Assembly (NCBI GenBank): GCA_905221605.1 | Contig: CAJNDS010002127.1 | Location: forward strand, 571,149 to 635,148 | DNA from: Symbiodinium natans | Lineage: Eukaryota > Sar > Dinophyceae > Suessiales > Symbiodiniaceae | Direction of reading: 5' to 3' | Length of the DNA stretch: 64,000 nucleotides | In this document: piece by piece, positions 43,201 through 56,200 of the stretch | How positions within the stretch are numbered: position 1 is the first letter of the stretch | Layout of the letters: each line of letters begins with the position of its first letter | Translations under genes and position numbers: made by a program | Notes under the pieces: generated by a model | The model's input: only the letters and a program-made list of their open reading frames with translations | Told to the model about the DNA's origin: nothing | The model's database searches: none

Positions 43201-44271
43201 AGCCTTAAACGGGGTCTTGGAAACCTCTGCGTCCCCGCGGAACGGTGGGCAATTGGTAGACGGCCCTTCTGAGCGTGTTTTTCATGTGGGTTGCTTTTGT
43301 GCCACGTTTGGGAGTTGAGTAAAAATGTGGAGAGGCGTGGCTACCCTAAACCCTAAACCCTAAACCTTAAACCCTAAACCCTAAACCCTAAACCCTAAAC
43401 CCTAAACCCTAAACCCTAAACCCTGAACCCTGAACCCTGAACCCTAAACCCTAAACCCTAAACCCTAAACCCTAAACCCTAAACCCTAAACCCTCCTCCC
43501 TCCTCCCTAAACCCTCGTCAGGCCATGATCGCAGCCATCAGCCTGCAAACTTTGGGCCCACGCGGCATTGGAAAGGTGCCTTGGTTTTCCGGTACAGAAC
43601 GACCTTTAGTTCACAGCCGAAAATGATGTGAACAACTACCCAACATCCGCTGGAATTGAATATTACCCTCTATTCGTTCGTTGTTAGGGAGATGAGGTGC
43701 AGCTGAGTGATGTCACCATGCACAACATCTTGGGTGCTGGGCTGATCATGGACGGAAACATCACCACTCGCATGGACAGGACCACGTGCAGCACTTGCAA
43801 CATGGCCATTGCCGCCAAAGGGGCGAATCTCAACATGACCCAGGTCGCTATGTGCAAAACCCTAAACCCTGGGCCCTGAACCCTATGGGGCTGATTCAAT
43901 TTAGGGTTTAGGGTTTAGGGTTTAGGGTTTAGGGTTTAGGTTTGGGGTTTAGGGTTTAGGGTTTAGGGTTTAGGGTTTAGGGACGCGAGTCAGGTGGATA
44001 TGATGGGCAAGGCGGACCAAGGCGTTGGCATCGTGTTGGAGTCAGGCTCAGAAGCCTTCCGGATGGTTTCGGGGGTTTCGAAGGAAAGGGGTTTAGGGTT
44101 TAGGGTTTAGGGCTCCCCAAACACCCTGCACCTCCAGCTTCTCTGTCAGGCCGTCTGCAAGCGCATGACGTGCGCGGGGTTGACTTGGCTGCCGCCCTAA
44201 TGATCAACACTTCCTGCGTAGACATGGAGGACGCCTTCTTGACCGACAATGCCGCCTCTCTCCAGTTTAAC
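33804..44271 (+). CDS. Gene C, part 1: signal peptide and beta-helix-like repeat exons
   Basis: Exons: 33804-33897 (MLLLLHLLSAASAWA signal peptide), 34736-34833, 35034-35511, 35616-35822, 35960-36076, 36797-36876, 42526-42588, 43697-43843, 43994-44090, 44150-44271. From 34736 on, every junction keeps phase. The join between the first two is open; a small exon near 34072 is possible. Exons three and four end in the same motif (RHSYLGPCQG and VQNSYLGPCAG) after parallel SY/PY-L strands. Later exons alternate short hydrophobic strands with polar turns (MDGNITTRMD, ALMINTSCVDMEDAFLTDN), and N-glycosylation sites are frequent. This pattern is typical of right-handed beta-helix or pectin-lyase-like surface proteins. 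Introns are GT-AG except 35512-35615 and 36077-36796, which are GA-AG. The intron 44091-44149 is only 59 bp. Confidence 0.65.
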
Positions 44272-47200
44272 GTGCCCTAAGCCCTAAGCCCTAAGCCCTA
44301 AGCCCTAAGCCCTAAGCCCTAAGCCCTAAGCCCTAAGCCCTTAGCCCTAAGTCTTAAGCCCTAAGCCCTAAGCCCTAAGCCCTAAACCCTTGCTTTTGCT
44401 GTCTCAGCACGGGCACCTCAACTGACAGCGACCAAACCATGTGTCGTTCTCATCTTGGTTCCCTGCCATCGCCTAAACCTTGAAGACCTAGAACCCTAAA
44501 CCCTAACTTGGGTTCTTGCCGAAGCTTTGAATCCTAAAGCCCCTAAGCCCCTAAGCCCCAAACCCTAAACCCTAAACAACCAATGGTTCAAGTACGAGAC
44601 CCTCCATAGCCTCCTTCACCATCGGGAGTGCATCGTGGTATCGAAGAGCCCAAACTAGGCTTCGGGGTTTAGGGTTTAGGGTTTAGGGCTTGGGGCGGGG
44701 GTCATGTTAGCCCATACTTTACGCCCTGGACCAGACAGAGGCTATCGGCGTGGTTTCCACAAACTCCACGGGCAGCATTCGTGGCCTCGTTTACTTCAAC
44801 GATGCCATGGCGATTCTTGATGGACAGCTCAAGATCGAGGAGCCAAGCGTGTCAGGATTGAACTCTGGGGCCCGTTTTTGCGATGGTGTGGGCAGTAATT
44901 AGGATCAATGACCTCCTATTTCACGCGCACCAGCGACACCCTGAACCCTGAACCCTAAACCCTAAACCCTAAACCCTCAACCCTTAGCCCCAAGCCCTAA
45001 ACCCTAAGCCCTAAACCCTAAACCCTAAACCCGAAACCCTAAACCCAGTTCTTGCCCAGCCAAGGTCTTCATGAGGTTGCACCATCGAGAGTTCACAGCC
45101 CTCGTCTTACTCTGCACCCTTGTCTCCACAGTCTCGGCGGTGCCTTTGACTGCGCGGTGAAGGATGTGGCCCTGAACCCTAAACCCTAAACCCTAAACCC
45201 TAAACCCTAAACCCTAAACCCTAAACCCTAAACCCTAAACCCTAAACCCTAAACCCTAAACCCTAAACCCTAAACCCTAAACACTGAGGGTTGTCTGGCA
45301 GCTTTTGTGCTGAAGCCCTCGCGGCTCCGGACCTCTGACCTTAACCACTGAGTTTAGGGTTTAGGGTTTGGGGTTTAGGGTTTGGGGTTTAGGGTTTAGG
45401 GTTTGGGGTTTAGGGTTTGGGGTTTAGGGTTTAGGGTTTGGGGTTTAGGGTTTAGGGTTCAGGGCTAAGGGCTTAGGGTGCGCCACTAAGCGTTCTCCGA
45501 GGTTCAGCTCCTCAAGCTGTTCTACATGGAGGCAGCGTTCGCGTGCTACATGGTGTCTAGGAAGAAGCGCTGGTGACAACCTTGTTCCCCTAAACCCTAA
45601 ACCCTAAACCCTAAACCCTAAACCCTAAACCCTAAACCCTAAACCCTAAACCCTAAACCCTAAACCCTAAACCCCAAACCCTGAACCCTAAACCCTAAAC
45701 CCTAAACCCTTGTTATGAGTATGGCTACTTAGGTGTTGTGGGCACTCGGCTGCACCCTGGGCCCGGTCGCCATCGTCGTCTCCATTCAGGCAGCTTCTTC
45801 CGAAACCCTAAACCCTAAACCCTAAACCCTAAACCCCAAACCCCAAACCCCAAACCCCAAACCCTAAACCCTAAACCCTAAACCCTAAACCCTAAACCCT
45901 AAACCCGAAACCTGGTGTAGGGCCTTCGGGTTTGTAGGTTGTTTTTGTTTTTTTTGAATTGTTGTTTGTTTTTTGAGGTGTTGTTGTTTTTTCAGGGTTT
46001 GGGGGGGGGGGGGGGGGTTTCGGGCTTTTAGGGTTTCTAGGGTTTAGGGTTACCAAGCCCTAATTTAATCCCTAAGCCTTCTAAACCTGAAGCCTTAAAT
46101 CCCAAGCCCCAAGCCTTTTCAATGTTAAACCCCAAGCCCCAAGCTTCTAAACGTTACACTCTACGTTCAACGCCCTAAGCCCTAAACCCGAAACCTTCAA
46201 CTCCGCGAAGTATCCTCGAAGTGCCCACCCGCAGAGGGATACAAGCCATAAGAGGCCCTCTGACTTGTATAGGGTAGGGTTTAGGGTTTAGGGTTTAGGG
46301 TTTAGGGTTTAGGGTGTAGGGTTCAGGGTTTAGGGTTCTTAAGGGAGGGGAGTTTAAGGGGGGGTAGGTACCTAGGAAACCTTAAAAGACTAAGGGAGCC
46401 TTAGGGAGTAGTGGGGAGTATGCGGGAACCTTGGGATATACCCCCTTGACCTTAAGAACCCTATAACCCTCTGAGCATCCCACGTAGGAATCCCGGCGAG
46501 TATGCCCGGAGTGCCCAGACCCTAAACCCTGAACCCCTAAACCCAAAACCCTAGACCCTAAACCCTAGACACTAAACCCTAAACCCTAAACCCAAACCCT
46601 AAACCCTAAACCCTAAACCCTTAAACACACGCTCCAACATTGAAAGCATCCGCACCAACACCTGCGGTGGTTCTCACAGGGGCTCTAGGGTGTAGGGTTT
46701 AGGGTTTAGGGTGGTTCCTACATGCAGTCCAGCAACCCGGAACATGAAGTTCAGTAGCCGAAAGCCCCCGCAAGCCATACAAAGACCCTAATCTCGGGGT
46801 CGGAATACTTACATCCTCTTGGGGTTCCACGATAGTTATACTATAATACCCCCCCCCCCCAAAAGTGCCATTACAATCATTCAGCCCGCTGTAGTTCTGA
46901 CGAGGTGCTGCTCGTCATCCGGCGCATGGTTCGGATGCAGGAAGACAAGGACCGTGCAAACATGGAGGAGTACTTGAGCCCGGAGGTGAAAATGACGCTG
47001 GGCTGCTGTGGGCTGGCCTCTGAAGGGTTTAGGGTTTAGGGTTTAGGGTTTAGGGTTTGAACCTCGCCTAGTTCAGGGTTGAGAGGTTTAGGGTACTGCC
47101 AGGCTTACTCGGCGATTCGCGGGATGGGTTCTTGGGACGCGTCTGGCGCCTTGGGGGTACGGGCTTTCGATCCAGTAGAGTTTCAGGTTTAGGGTTAGAG

Positions 47201-50200
47201 TTTGGGGTTTAGGGTTAAGGGTTTAGGTTTTAGGGTCAGCGCTTAGGGTCGAATCGGGAACCAGCCAGCCCCCGAATTTTCAGCCTCGGCCTTTCCCACT
47301 GGGTCCCTTCCTTCGAACCGCAAGCCTCCGAGGGGGAGCTTCAGCCCACCGCTTGTCCACAAGGGATAATCTGATGCTCGATCGCCTCGCATATGAAGGA
47401 TGCCACCGGTCCTCAGCACAGAGTGGCGTAGTCATAATATCAGCCGCTTGAGGAGCCGTGGGCACCCAAACAAAAGAGGCGCGCGCCTTCTTATCTCTAA
47501 AGTGTGCCGGCAGGCAAGTCTCTAGCAAGCCGCTGAACGCAGGGCCCTCCTTATGGAGGTGATCGTAAAGTTCGGTTTAGGGTGTAGGGGGTTTAGGGTT
47601 TAGGGTTTAGGGTTTAGGGCAAACCTTCGGGGTGGCAGCGGCCTTCTACTCAAAAGCACTTCCAGCTCCACGGTTCATCATTCCACACTGCGAAGCCCGA
47701 AGCCCTAAACCCTAAACCCTAAACCCTAAACCCTAAACCCTAAACCCTAAACCCTAAACCCTAAACCCTAAACCCTAAACCCTGAAGGGCCGAGGGCATG
47801 CGCCGATTCTCTAAGGTTCCCAGTATGGGCCCTTAATCTGGTCCCTTGTGAAATAACCCGTATATGCACTTTCCATAATCAGGGCCCATACTTCGGATCC
47901 CGAGTAACCAGGGTTTAGGGTTTAGGGTTTAGGGTTTAGGGTTTAGGGTTTAGGGACCATACTAAGGGCTCATGGTTCCAACTACCTTTTAGGTCCACGA
48001 GGTCTCGAGCCAGCGCACCTGCCGTTTTTGCCATCTGCCACCACGTCCAAAATGTGGAATGTAAACCCTAAACCCTAAACCTTAAACCCTAAACGCTAAA
48101 CCCTAAACCCTAAACCCTAAGAGCCGAGGGAGTGGGTCCTCCTGCTGAATCTCATCTGGGCCATCTGCGGCGTGATGTACGTGCTGTTCGACGTCCTCCG
48201 CCATCGACGCCGAGCTTGCGTATGGCATAGGTCTGGCACTTCACAGTTCATGGGGACACCCTAAGCTTATAAGTTTAGAAGCCTTAAGCCTTAAACCTTT
48301 ACACCTCAACCCTCAACCCTCAACCCCCAACCCTAAACCGTAAACCCCAAACCCTCAACCCTAACCTGACACCCGAAACCCTACAAGCCCAAGGCACCGA
48401 ACCCCAAGCACCAAAGCGCGAAAACCCAAACGAAGCCACTATGCCACCGTCTACAGCCCTTACCCTCAAGCCACAACCCTAACCCGATACCCCAAACCCC
48501 AAACCCTAAACCGTAAACCCTAAACCCCAAACCCTAAACCCTAAACCCTAAACCCTAAACCCTACCTAAACCCTAAACCCTAAACCCTTAACCCTTAACC
48601 CTTAACCCTAAACCTTTTAACATCAAGGCAGTAGCCTGACGGCGGTCGGCGATGCGAAGCATCGAGAGGCGCTGCTGGCTGAGAAGGACGCGCTTGGGTG
48701 GGGCCTGGTTTTGGGGGGGTTTAGGGTTTAGGGTTTGGGGTTTAGGGTTTAGGGTTTAGGGTTTCGGGTCTAGGGTTTAGGGTTTAGGGTTTAGGGTTTA
48801 GGGTTTCGGGTCTAGGGTTTAGGGTGTAGGGTTTAGTGTTTAGGGTGTAGATGTGGGGCTCCAGCGTGTTTTTGGGACCTTCGGGCTAAGGTGCTTCAGG
48901 GCGCTTCTCGTAAAACCCTAAACCCGAAGCCCTAAATTCTAAGCCCTCCCAAACCCTAAACCCTAAGCCCGAAGCCCTAAGCCCTAAGCCCCAAGCCCTA
49001 AGCCCTAAGCCCTAAGACCTAAACCCTAAACCCTAAACCCTAAACCCTAAACCCTAAACCCTAAACCCTAAACCCTAAACCCTAAACCCTAAACCCTAAA
49101 CCCTAAACCCTAAACCCTAAACCCATGAGGATGCACTGAAGCAGCGCCTCGACGACCCGGCACTCCGGGACAAGCTGCACGACCTGCACCGGGGCCTCCA
49201 TCACGCAGTCTCCGACAGCAAGGAGGCCGGGTTTAGGGTTTAGGGTTTAGGGTTTAGGGTTTAGGGTTTAGGGTTTAGGGTTTAGGGTTTAGGGTGTAGG
49301 GTTTTAGGGTTTGAGGGTTTTAGAGGGTTTAGGGTTTTAGGCTTCAGGGTGTCAGGGTTTCAGGGTTTTTACCGTTTAACCTCTGTGCCATAAGCCTCAT
49401 TCGGCAAAAACGTACATACCTCTTCTATTCTAGGATACCCGGAAGCCCCCAGCACCTACAAACCTCCGACCCATGACGCTGTGAAATCCCTGGAGGATGA
49501 TGCAGGCCGGATTTTCGAGGAGCCGGCCGAAATCCGAATTCAGTCAGTCATGTGCTGAGGGCCACGATTGTCGGTTTAAGGGTTTGAAGGGTTTAAGGTT
49601 TAGGGTAACCTCAACCCCAAACCCTAAGCCCTAAACCCGAAACCCCTATGAGCTGGGGAGCCTAGACCCGAGACCCTAAACCCTAAACCCCGCCACTCCC
49701 CCCGCTAGGAGGATCATGGTACTTAGCAGCCAATGATAACTGTACGTACAGCTGTACTTATGACCATATTAGGGCACTTGAGGGGCTTGCAAGGGGTTCA
49801 AAGTACAGCTACAATTGGTTAATAAGTACCATGAGCCTCCAAGCGCCCCCCCTCCCCAAACCCTAAACCGTAAACCCTAAACCCTAGACCCTAAACCCTA
49901 AACCCTAAACCCTAAACCCTAAACCCTAAACCCTAAACCCTAAACCCTAAACCCTGAATCCTGAACCCTAAACCCTAAACCCTAAACCCAAAACCAGGAG
50001 ATGAGAGACCTCGCAGCTGCGGAAGCCTCCCGCCTGGCCACCTGGTTCGTGGACCAACGCCGGGCCTACGAGGAGAGTTTTATGAGGTTTAGGGTTTAGG
50101 GTTGGTTTAGGGTTAGGGTTCAGGGTTTAAGGTTTTAGGGTGCGGGTTTTGGGGTTTAGGGTTTGGGGTTTAGGGTTTGGGGCTTGGGTTTAGGGTTTGG

Positions 50201-53200
50201 GGCTTAGGGTTTGGGGCTTAGGGTTTGGGGCTTAGGGTTTGGGGTTTAGGGTTTACGTAGGGTTTGGGGTTGAGGGTGTAGGGTTTAGCAATTTCTTCTT
50301 TGGGATCCAGAAGTTTCGGGGTTGGGTTTGGGGTGTGGGGATTGGCCGTTTTTCTTTCTCAAATTTAGGGTCCAGTTGTGGGCTTGGTTTGAGGGTTTGG
50401 GGTGTCGCTTTTCTTTGGCTGGAGGGGTGCACTTTGGGGTTGGGTTTTTTATGTGTGGGTTTCTCGTTTCGGTGGGGAGGGTGCCCCCTACCTCGTTAAT
50501 CTCTGGGAACCCGGCACCTGCCCTAAACCCTTCGACACAATAAACCCTGGAACCCAAAAAAAAGAACAGAAAAATACCCAGACCCCTGAACCTCTTTTCA
50601 AACTCCAAATCCTACACAAGGAGGAGGACGACGGGGCACGCATGGAGAAGCTGACGCAGATTCCGTCCCAATCCGGGGAGGTGGTTTAGGGTCTAAGGCT
50701 TAGGGTTTTGGGCTTTAGGAGCTTGTGGGCTGTGGGGGTTGAGGACGTTGAGGGGCGTAGGTTCGGGGTTGAGGATTTGGGGTTTCGGGTTCGGAGGGTT
50801 CGAGGGCTCGCGCCGCTTGGGCTTAGCACAGGAGCCTACAGAATCAACAACTTCACCTTCTGATACTTACTCTACGCTGCTTAGTGCTATAAACTGTGTA
50901 AACGACCCCCCCCCCCCCACCCCCCCCAAAAGAAGCAAAGAAACCTATTCTCGTTACGTAGGAGCCCCGCAAGCCCGAAATCTCAAGCCCCATAAGCCCC
51001 CGTGCACCTTATCGACCCTATACCTTATACATCCGCAACCAGAATCCCTAAACCCTAAACCCTTAACCCTATCCCCTAAACCTTAAACCCTAAACCCTAA
51101 ACCCTAAACCCTAGACCCTAAACCCTAAACCTTAAACTCTACACCAATAAGCCCGAAACCCTAACCCTAAACCCTAAAACCTAAACCCTAAACTCTACAC
51201 CCATAAACCCGAAACCCTAAACCCTAAACCTGAAACCCTTTGGGGAGGTGGTGCAGCCGCCCGTGGCGCAGCACTTCTGCAGCAGCGCCGCCCCCCGGCG
51301 CAAGCTTTAGGGGTTTAGGGTTGGGGGTTTGGGATTTGGGGCTAGGGTTTAGGGTTTAGGGTTTAGGGTTTAGGGTTGGGGGTTTAGGGTTTGGGGTTAG
51401 TTTTTTTGGGTGTCGAGTAGGGTCTCGGGGTTTAGGGTTTAGGGGTTTAAGGTTTAGGGTTTAGGTTTGGGGTAAAGTGGTAAACCCAGCCTTGAAAGCC
51501 CTAAAGCATTGAAGAGCACCCACAACCCTAAAGCCAGAAGAGCCCACCAAGCAACCCTAAACCCTAAGCCTAAACCCTAAACCCTAAACCCTAAATCCTA
51601 AACCCTAAACCCTAAACCCTAAACCCTAAACCCTAAACCCTAAACCCTAAACCCTAAACCCTAAACCCTAAACCCTAAACCCTAAACCCTAAACCCTAAA
51701 CCCTAAACCCTAAACCCTAAACCCTAAACCCTAAACCCTAACCTAAACCCTAAACCCTAAACCCTAAACCCTAAACCCTAAACCCTAAACCCTAAAACCT
51801 AAACCCTAAACCCTAAACCCTAAACCCTAAACCCTAAACCCTAAACCCTAAACCCTAAACCCTAAACCCGAAACCCGAAACCCTAAACCCTAAACCCTAA
51901 ACCCTAAACCCTAAACCCTAAACCCTAAACCCTGTTGGGCTGGATCTGGTCGGGCTCGCTGGGAGGTGTGATTGGGTGGCCTTGGGGGTGACCGTTGCGT
52001 TCAGCTGACCGATGCTACACCCAAAAGGCCAGAAGAGCCCATCAAGTAGCCCTAAACCCCAAACACACCCTAAAAACCCGGGATCGTGGGAGACTCCACC
52101 CTAACTGCCCCGAACCCTAGGTTTTCAGAACCCCAAGAGCCCTGAGAGGGTTGAGGGTTTAGGGAGAGGGCCCTGAGAACCCCAAGAACCCCCCAAAGCC
52201 GCAAAACAAAGAAACAGAGAGCAACCCTAAACCCTAGACCCTAAACCCTAGACCCTAGACCCTAAACCCTAAACCCTGAACCCTAAACCCTAAACCCTAA
52301 ACCCTAAACCTTAACCCTAAACCCTAAACCCTAAACCCCAGGAGTTGGCGGTGGATGCCTTGGCCGCCTCCGCGAGTTGGTTGCGCGCAGACTTCAAGAG
52401 GTGGCCTCAGGGTTTAGGTTTCGGGGTTTAGGGTTTAGGGTTTATGGTTTAGGGTTTAGGGTTTAGGGTGTAGGGGTGTTTGGGGTTTCGGGTTTCGGGG
52501 GTTTAGGGGTTAGGGGCTCTAGGGGCTTCGGGGGTTTAGAGGGGTTTAGAGGGGTTTTTCGAGGGGTTAGCTAGGGGTGTGGGGCTTAGAGGGTTAGGGT
52601 TTAGGGTTTAGGGTTCAGGGTTTAGGGTTTAGGGTTTAGGGTTACAAGGTCTTAGTAGGGAAGTGGGGAAGCCTCCTGAAGCACTCATTCCCTATCACCA
52701 GGTTTGGCTATTTCGGGCTTAGGGTTTATGGTGTGAGGTTTAGGATTTCGGATTCATAAGATTAGGTTTTCAATGTTTACAATGGGTTTGGGGTTTAGGG
52801 TTTAGGGTTTAGGTCTGCTGGCCTTTTCTTGAGGCAGCTCAGTGAGATGGTTCGTGGACTCAACGACATCAGCCACAATGACCTGCGGAGGTTCGACGCG
52901 AAGCTGGTGCTGGACTCTTGGGGGTGCCAAAGCATAGACCCTAAACCCTAAACCCTAGACCCTAAACCCTAAACCCTAAACCCTAAACCCTAAACCCTAA
53001 ACCCTAAACCTTGAACCCTAAACCCTAAACCCTAAACCCTAAGCCCTCAACCTTAGACCCTAAACCCTCAACCCTAGACCCTAAACCTAAACCCTAAACC
53101 CTAAACCTTAAACCCTAAATTCGCCCTACCGGGTGCCCTCGGAAGTGCCCACCCGGTTTCGAGATCAAACTTTTGAAGTTCCGTAGCGCTAACTAACCCA

Positions 53201-56200
53201 GACCAGCACAACTCCCTTGGTTTAGGACTTCGGCCTTAAACCCCAGACTCTAAACCCTGAGCCAAAAAACCCCTCCCATCTCCTATCCCCTAAACCCTGC
53301 CGGAAAATCTGGCGAAGCCCCGCCCCCGAATCCTACACTCCTAAACCCCTTAAACCCGTTAAACCCCTTAAGCCCCTTAAACGACCCCTTAAAACCCCTT
53401 AACCCCCCCCCCCCCCCAAAAAAAAAGCAAAAAAAGACACTTCCCGAGTCGACGTAGGAACCCTAAACCCTAAAGCCCAAACCTTAAACCCTTCCAAACC
53501 CTAAACCCTAAACTTCTAAACCCTAAACCCTAAACTTCTAAACCCTAAACCCTGAACCCTAAACCCTAAACCCTAAGCCCTAAACCCTAAACCCTAAACC
53601 CTAGACTTCGAAACCCTAAACCCTAAACTTCGAAACCCTAAACCCTAAACTTTCTAAACCCCAAACCCTAAACTTCTAAACTTCTAAACTTCTAAACCCT
53701 AAACCCTAAACCCTAAACCCTAAACCCTAAACCCTAAACCCTAAACCCCTAAACCCTAAACCCTAAACCCAGGACCCCTCTCTGCACCAACTGCAACCCG
53801 AGCCTGGCGCGGAATGCGGAACCCACCTAGGGCTCCTGGTGGCCCCCATCAAGAGCAAGGACGCCTTTGTGGCGCCCTTTCAGGGTTTCAGGGTTCAGGG
53901 TTCAGGGTTTAGGGTTTAGGGTTTAGGGTTTAGGGTTAGGGTTTCGGGTTTAGGGTTTCAGGGTTCAGGGTTTAGGGTTCAGGGTTCAGTGTTTGTGTAG
54001 TTTTTGGCGGGTTTTTTGCGGGTTTCGGATCCTTGCGCCCGGTCAAGAGCAGGGACGTCTTGCTGGTTCTTCCTAGTGTAGCCTCTTCTGGGGTTGGCGC
54101 CCTAAACCCCAAACCCTAAACCCTAAACCCTAAACCCTAAACCCTAAACCCCAAACCCTAAACCCTAAACCCCAAGCCCTAAACCCTAAACCCTAAACCC
54201 TAAGCCCTAAACCCCAAGCCCTTATGTAGGTTGTTGAGGGTCATGCCCTCAGAGCACCACTCCCCACATCGCCAATATTCTTGGGGCCTTCAACTCCGAA
54301 CCGACGACGGTGATTTCCCTAAACCCTAAACCCTAAACCCTAAACCCTAAACCCTAAACCCTAAACCCTAAACCCTAAACCCTAAACCCTAAACCCTAAA
54401 CCCTAAACCCCAAACCCTAAACCCTAAACCCTAAACCTTAAACCCTAAACCCTAAACTAAACCCTGAACCCTAATTGAACCCTAAACCGAAAACCGGGTC
54501 AGGGCAGACGTCCGCGCGTAGGAGCGAGCGCTGGCAAAAATCAGCACGGACTACCAGAAGGACGTGCTGCAGGGGCCAGGTTCATTCCGAAACCCCTAAA
54601 CCCTAAACCCCAAACCCTAAACCCTAAATCCTGAACCCCTAAACCCTAGACCCTAAACCCTAAACCCTAAACCCTGAGGTACTTAGGGGTTGTAAGAATA
54701 CAAGGGATGATCTTGGCAGTTTTGAAGCCTCCTGTGCTTGCCTGTAACTCCGCGTCCTACAATTTCGGGTTTAGGGTTTGGGTTTAGGGTTTAGGGTTTA
54801 GGGTTTAGGGTTTAGGGTTTAGGGTTGGGTTTAGGGTTTAGGGTTTAGGGTTTAGGGTTTAGGGTTTAGGGTTTAGGGTTTAGGGTTTAGGGTTTAGGGT
54901 TTAGGGTTTAGGGTTTAGGGTTTAGGGTTTAGGGTTTAGGGTTTAGGGTTTAGGGTTAAGGGTTTAGGGTTTAGGGTTTAGGGGTTATAGAAGTTGTACT
55001 CCTAAACCCTAACCCTTAAACCCTCAAGGCCAGGACAAATAGAAGTTGTATGCATTTCATTGCGAGCAGCTCGTGCAATTATCCTTCATCCTTCACACTG
55101 CAAAAAAGAAGAAGACCAACCAAAAGCATGACGCTCACGCACCAAAAGACCCAAATGAGGAAAGACATCCGAGAGATGTCAAGAATGCTGCCAGCGCAGC
55201 CCCAACCCCGGCTCCAGGTCCCCACCCAGGAGGCCCAGCAGCTTCCAGGAAGCTTTCAGCAAAAGCAAAAAGGTTTAGGGTTTAGGGTTTAGGGTTTAGG
55301 GTTTGGGGTTTAGGGTTTGGGGTTTAGGGTTTAGGGTTTAGGGTCCCAAAACCCGACAAGACCCCGAACAGAAAGCCTGTACAATTTCTCTAAACCTACC
55401 CTCGGGATGGCGCAATCCACGTGCCCCCAACCCTAATCCTACGGTCTAGGGTTTAGGGTTTAAATGGTTTGGGGTTGATCGGGGTTTGGGGTTGATAAGG
55501 GTCTAGGATGTAGGGTTTAAGGTTTATCAGGGTTCAGGGTTCAGGGTTTAGGGTTTACATGTAATGTTCAGGGTTTAGGGTTTTTTAAGGGTTTAGGTTC
55601 AGGGTTTAGGGTTTACTATTTATTAGGGTTTAGGGTTTAGGGTTTAGGGTTTGGGGTTTAGAAGGGTCGAAGGACTTCGATGCCGGGAAGAAGACCGAGC
55701 AACCACTGGCACGACGCTTTTGCGCGTTCATTCAGGGAGGTGCGCTGTGTTTAGGGTTTAGGGTTTAGGGTTTAGGGTTTAGGGTGTAGGGTGTAGGGTT
55801 TGGGGTTTAGGGTTTCGGGTTTCGGGTTTAGGGTTGAGCGTGTAGGGTCTTGGGTTCAGGGAAGGTTCGATTTGTATATGCAACTTGGGAGCTTTGACAG
55901 CCACTGAGCCCTCCTTCCTTTATTGCAGATGACCTCAGAATACGATACATTTAACCCTAAACCCTAAACCCTAAACCCTACTTTTGCCCACCCGCTAGAC
56001 AGTAGGTTTGGGGCAGCCTTGTCACGGGACTCGTCGGGGCGCAGGTATATGAGAGCTGAGGCCACCCCCCGAACCCTGAACCGTAAGCCCTAATTCGTGA
56101 GTTTCGGCTGGAGGGTTTAGGGTTTAGGGTTTAGGGTTTAGGGTTTAGGGTTGAATCGAGGATACGTGTGCGACTTCCTGCGCGCCACCATCTACGCAGC

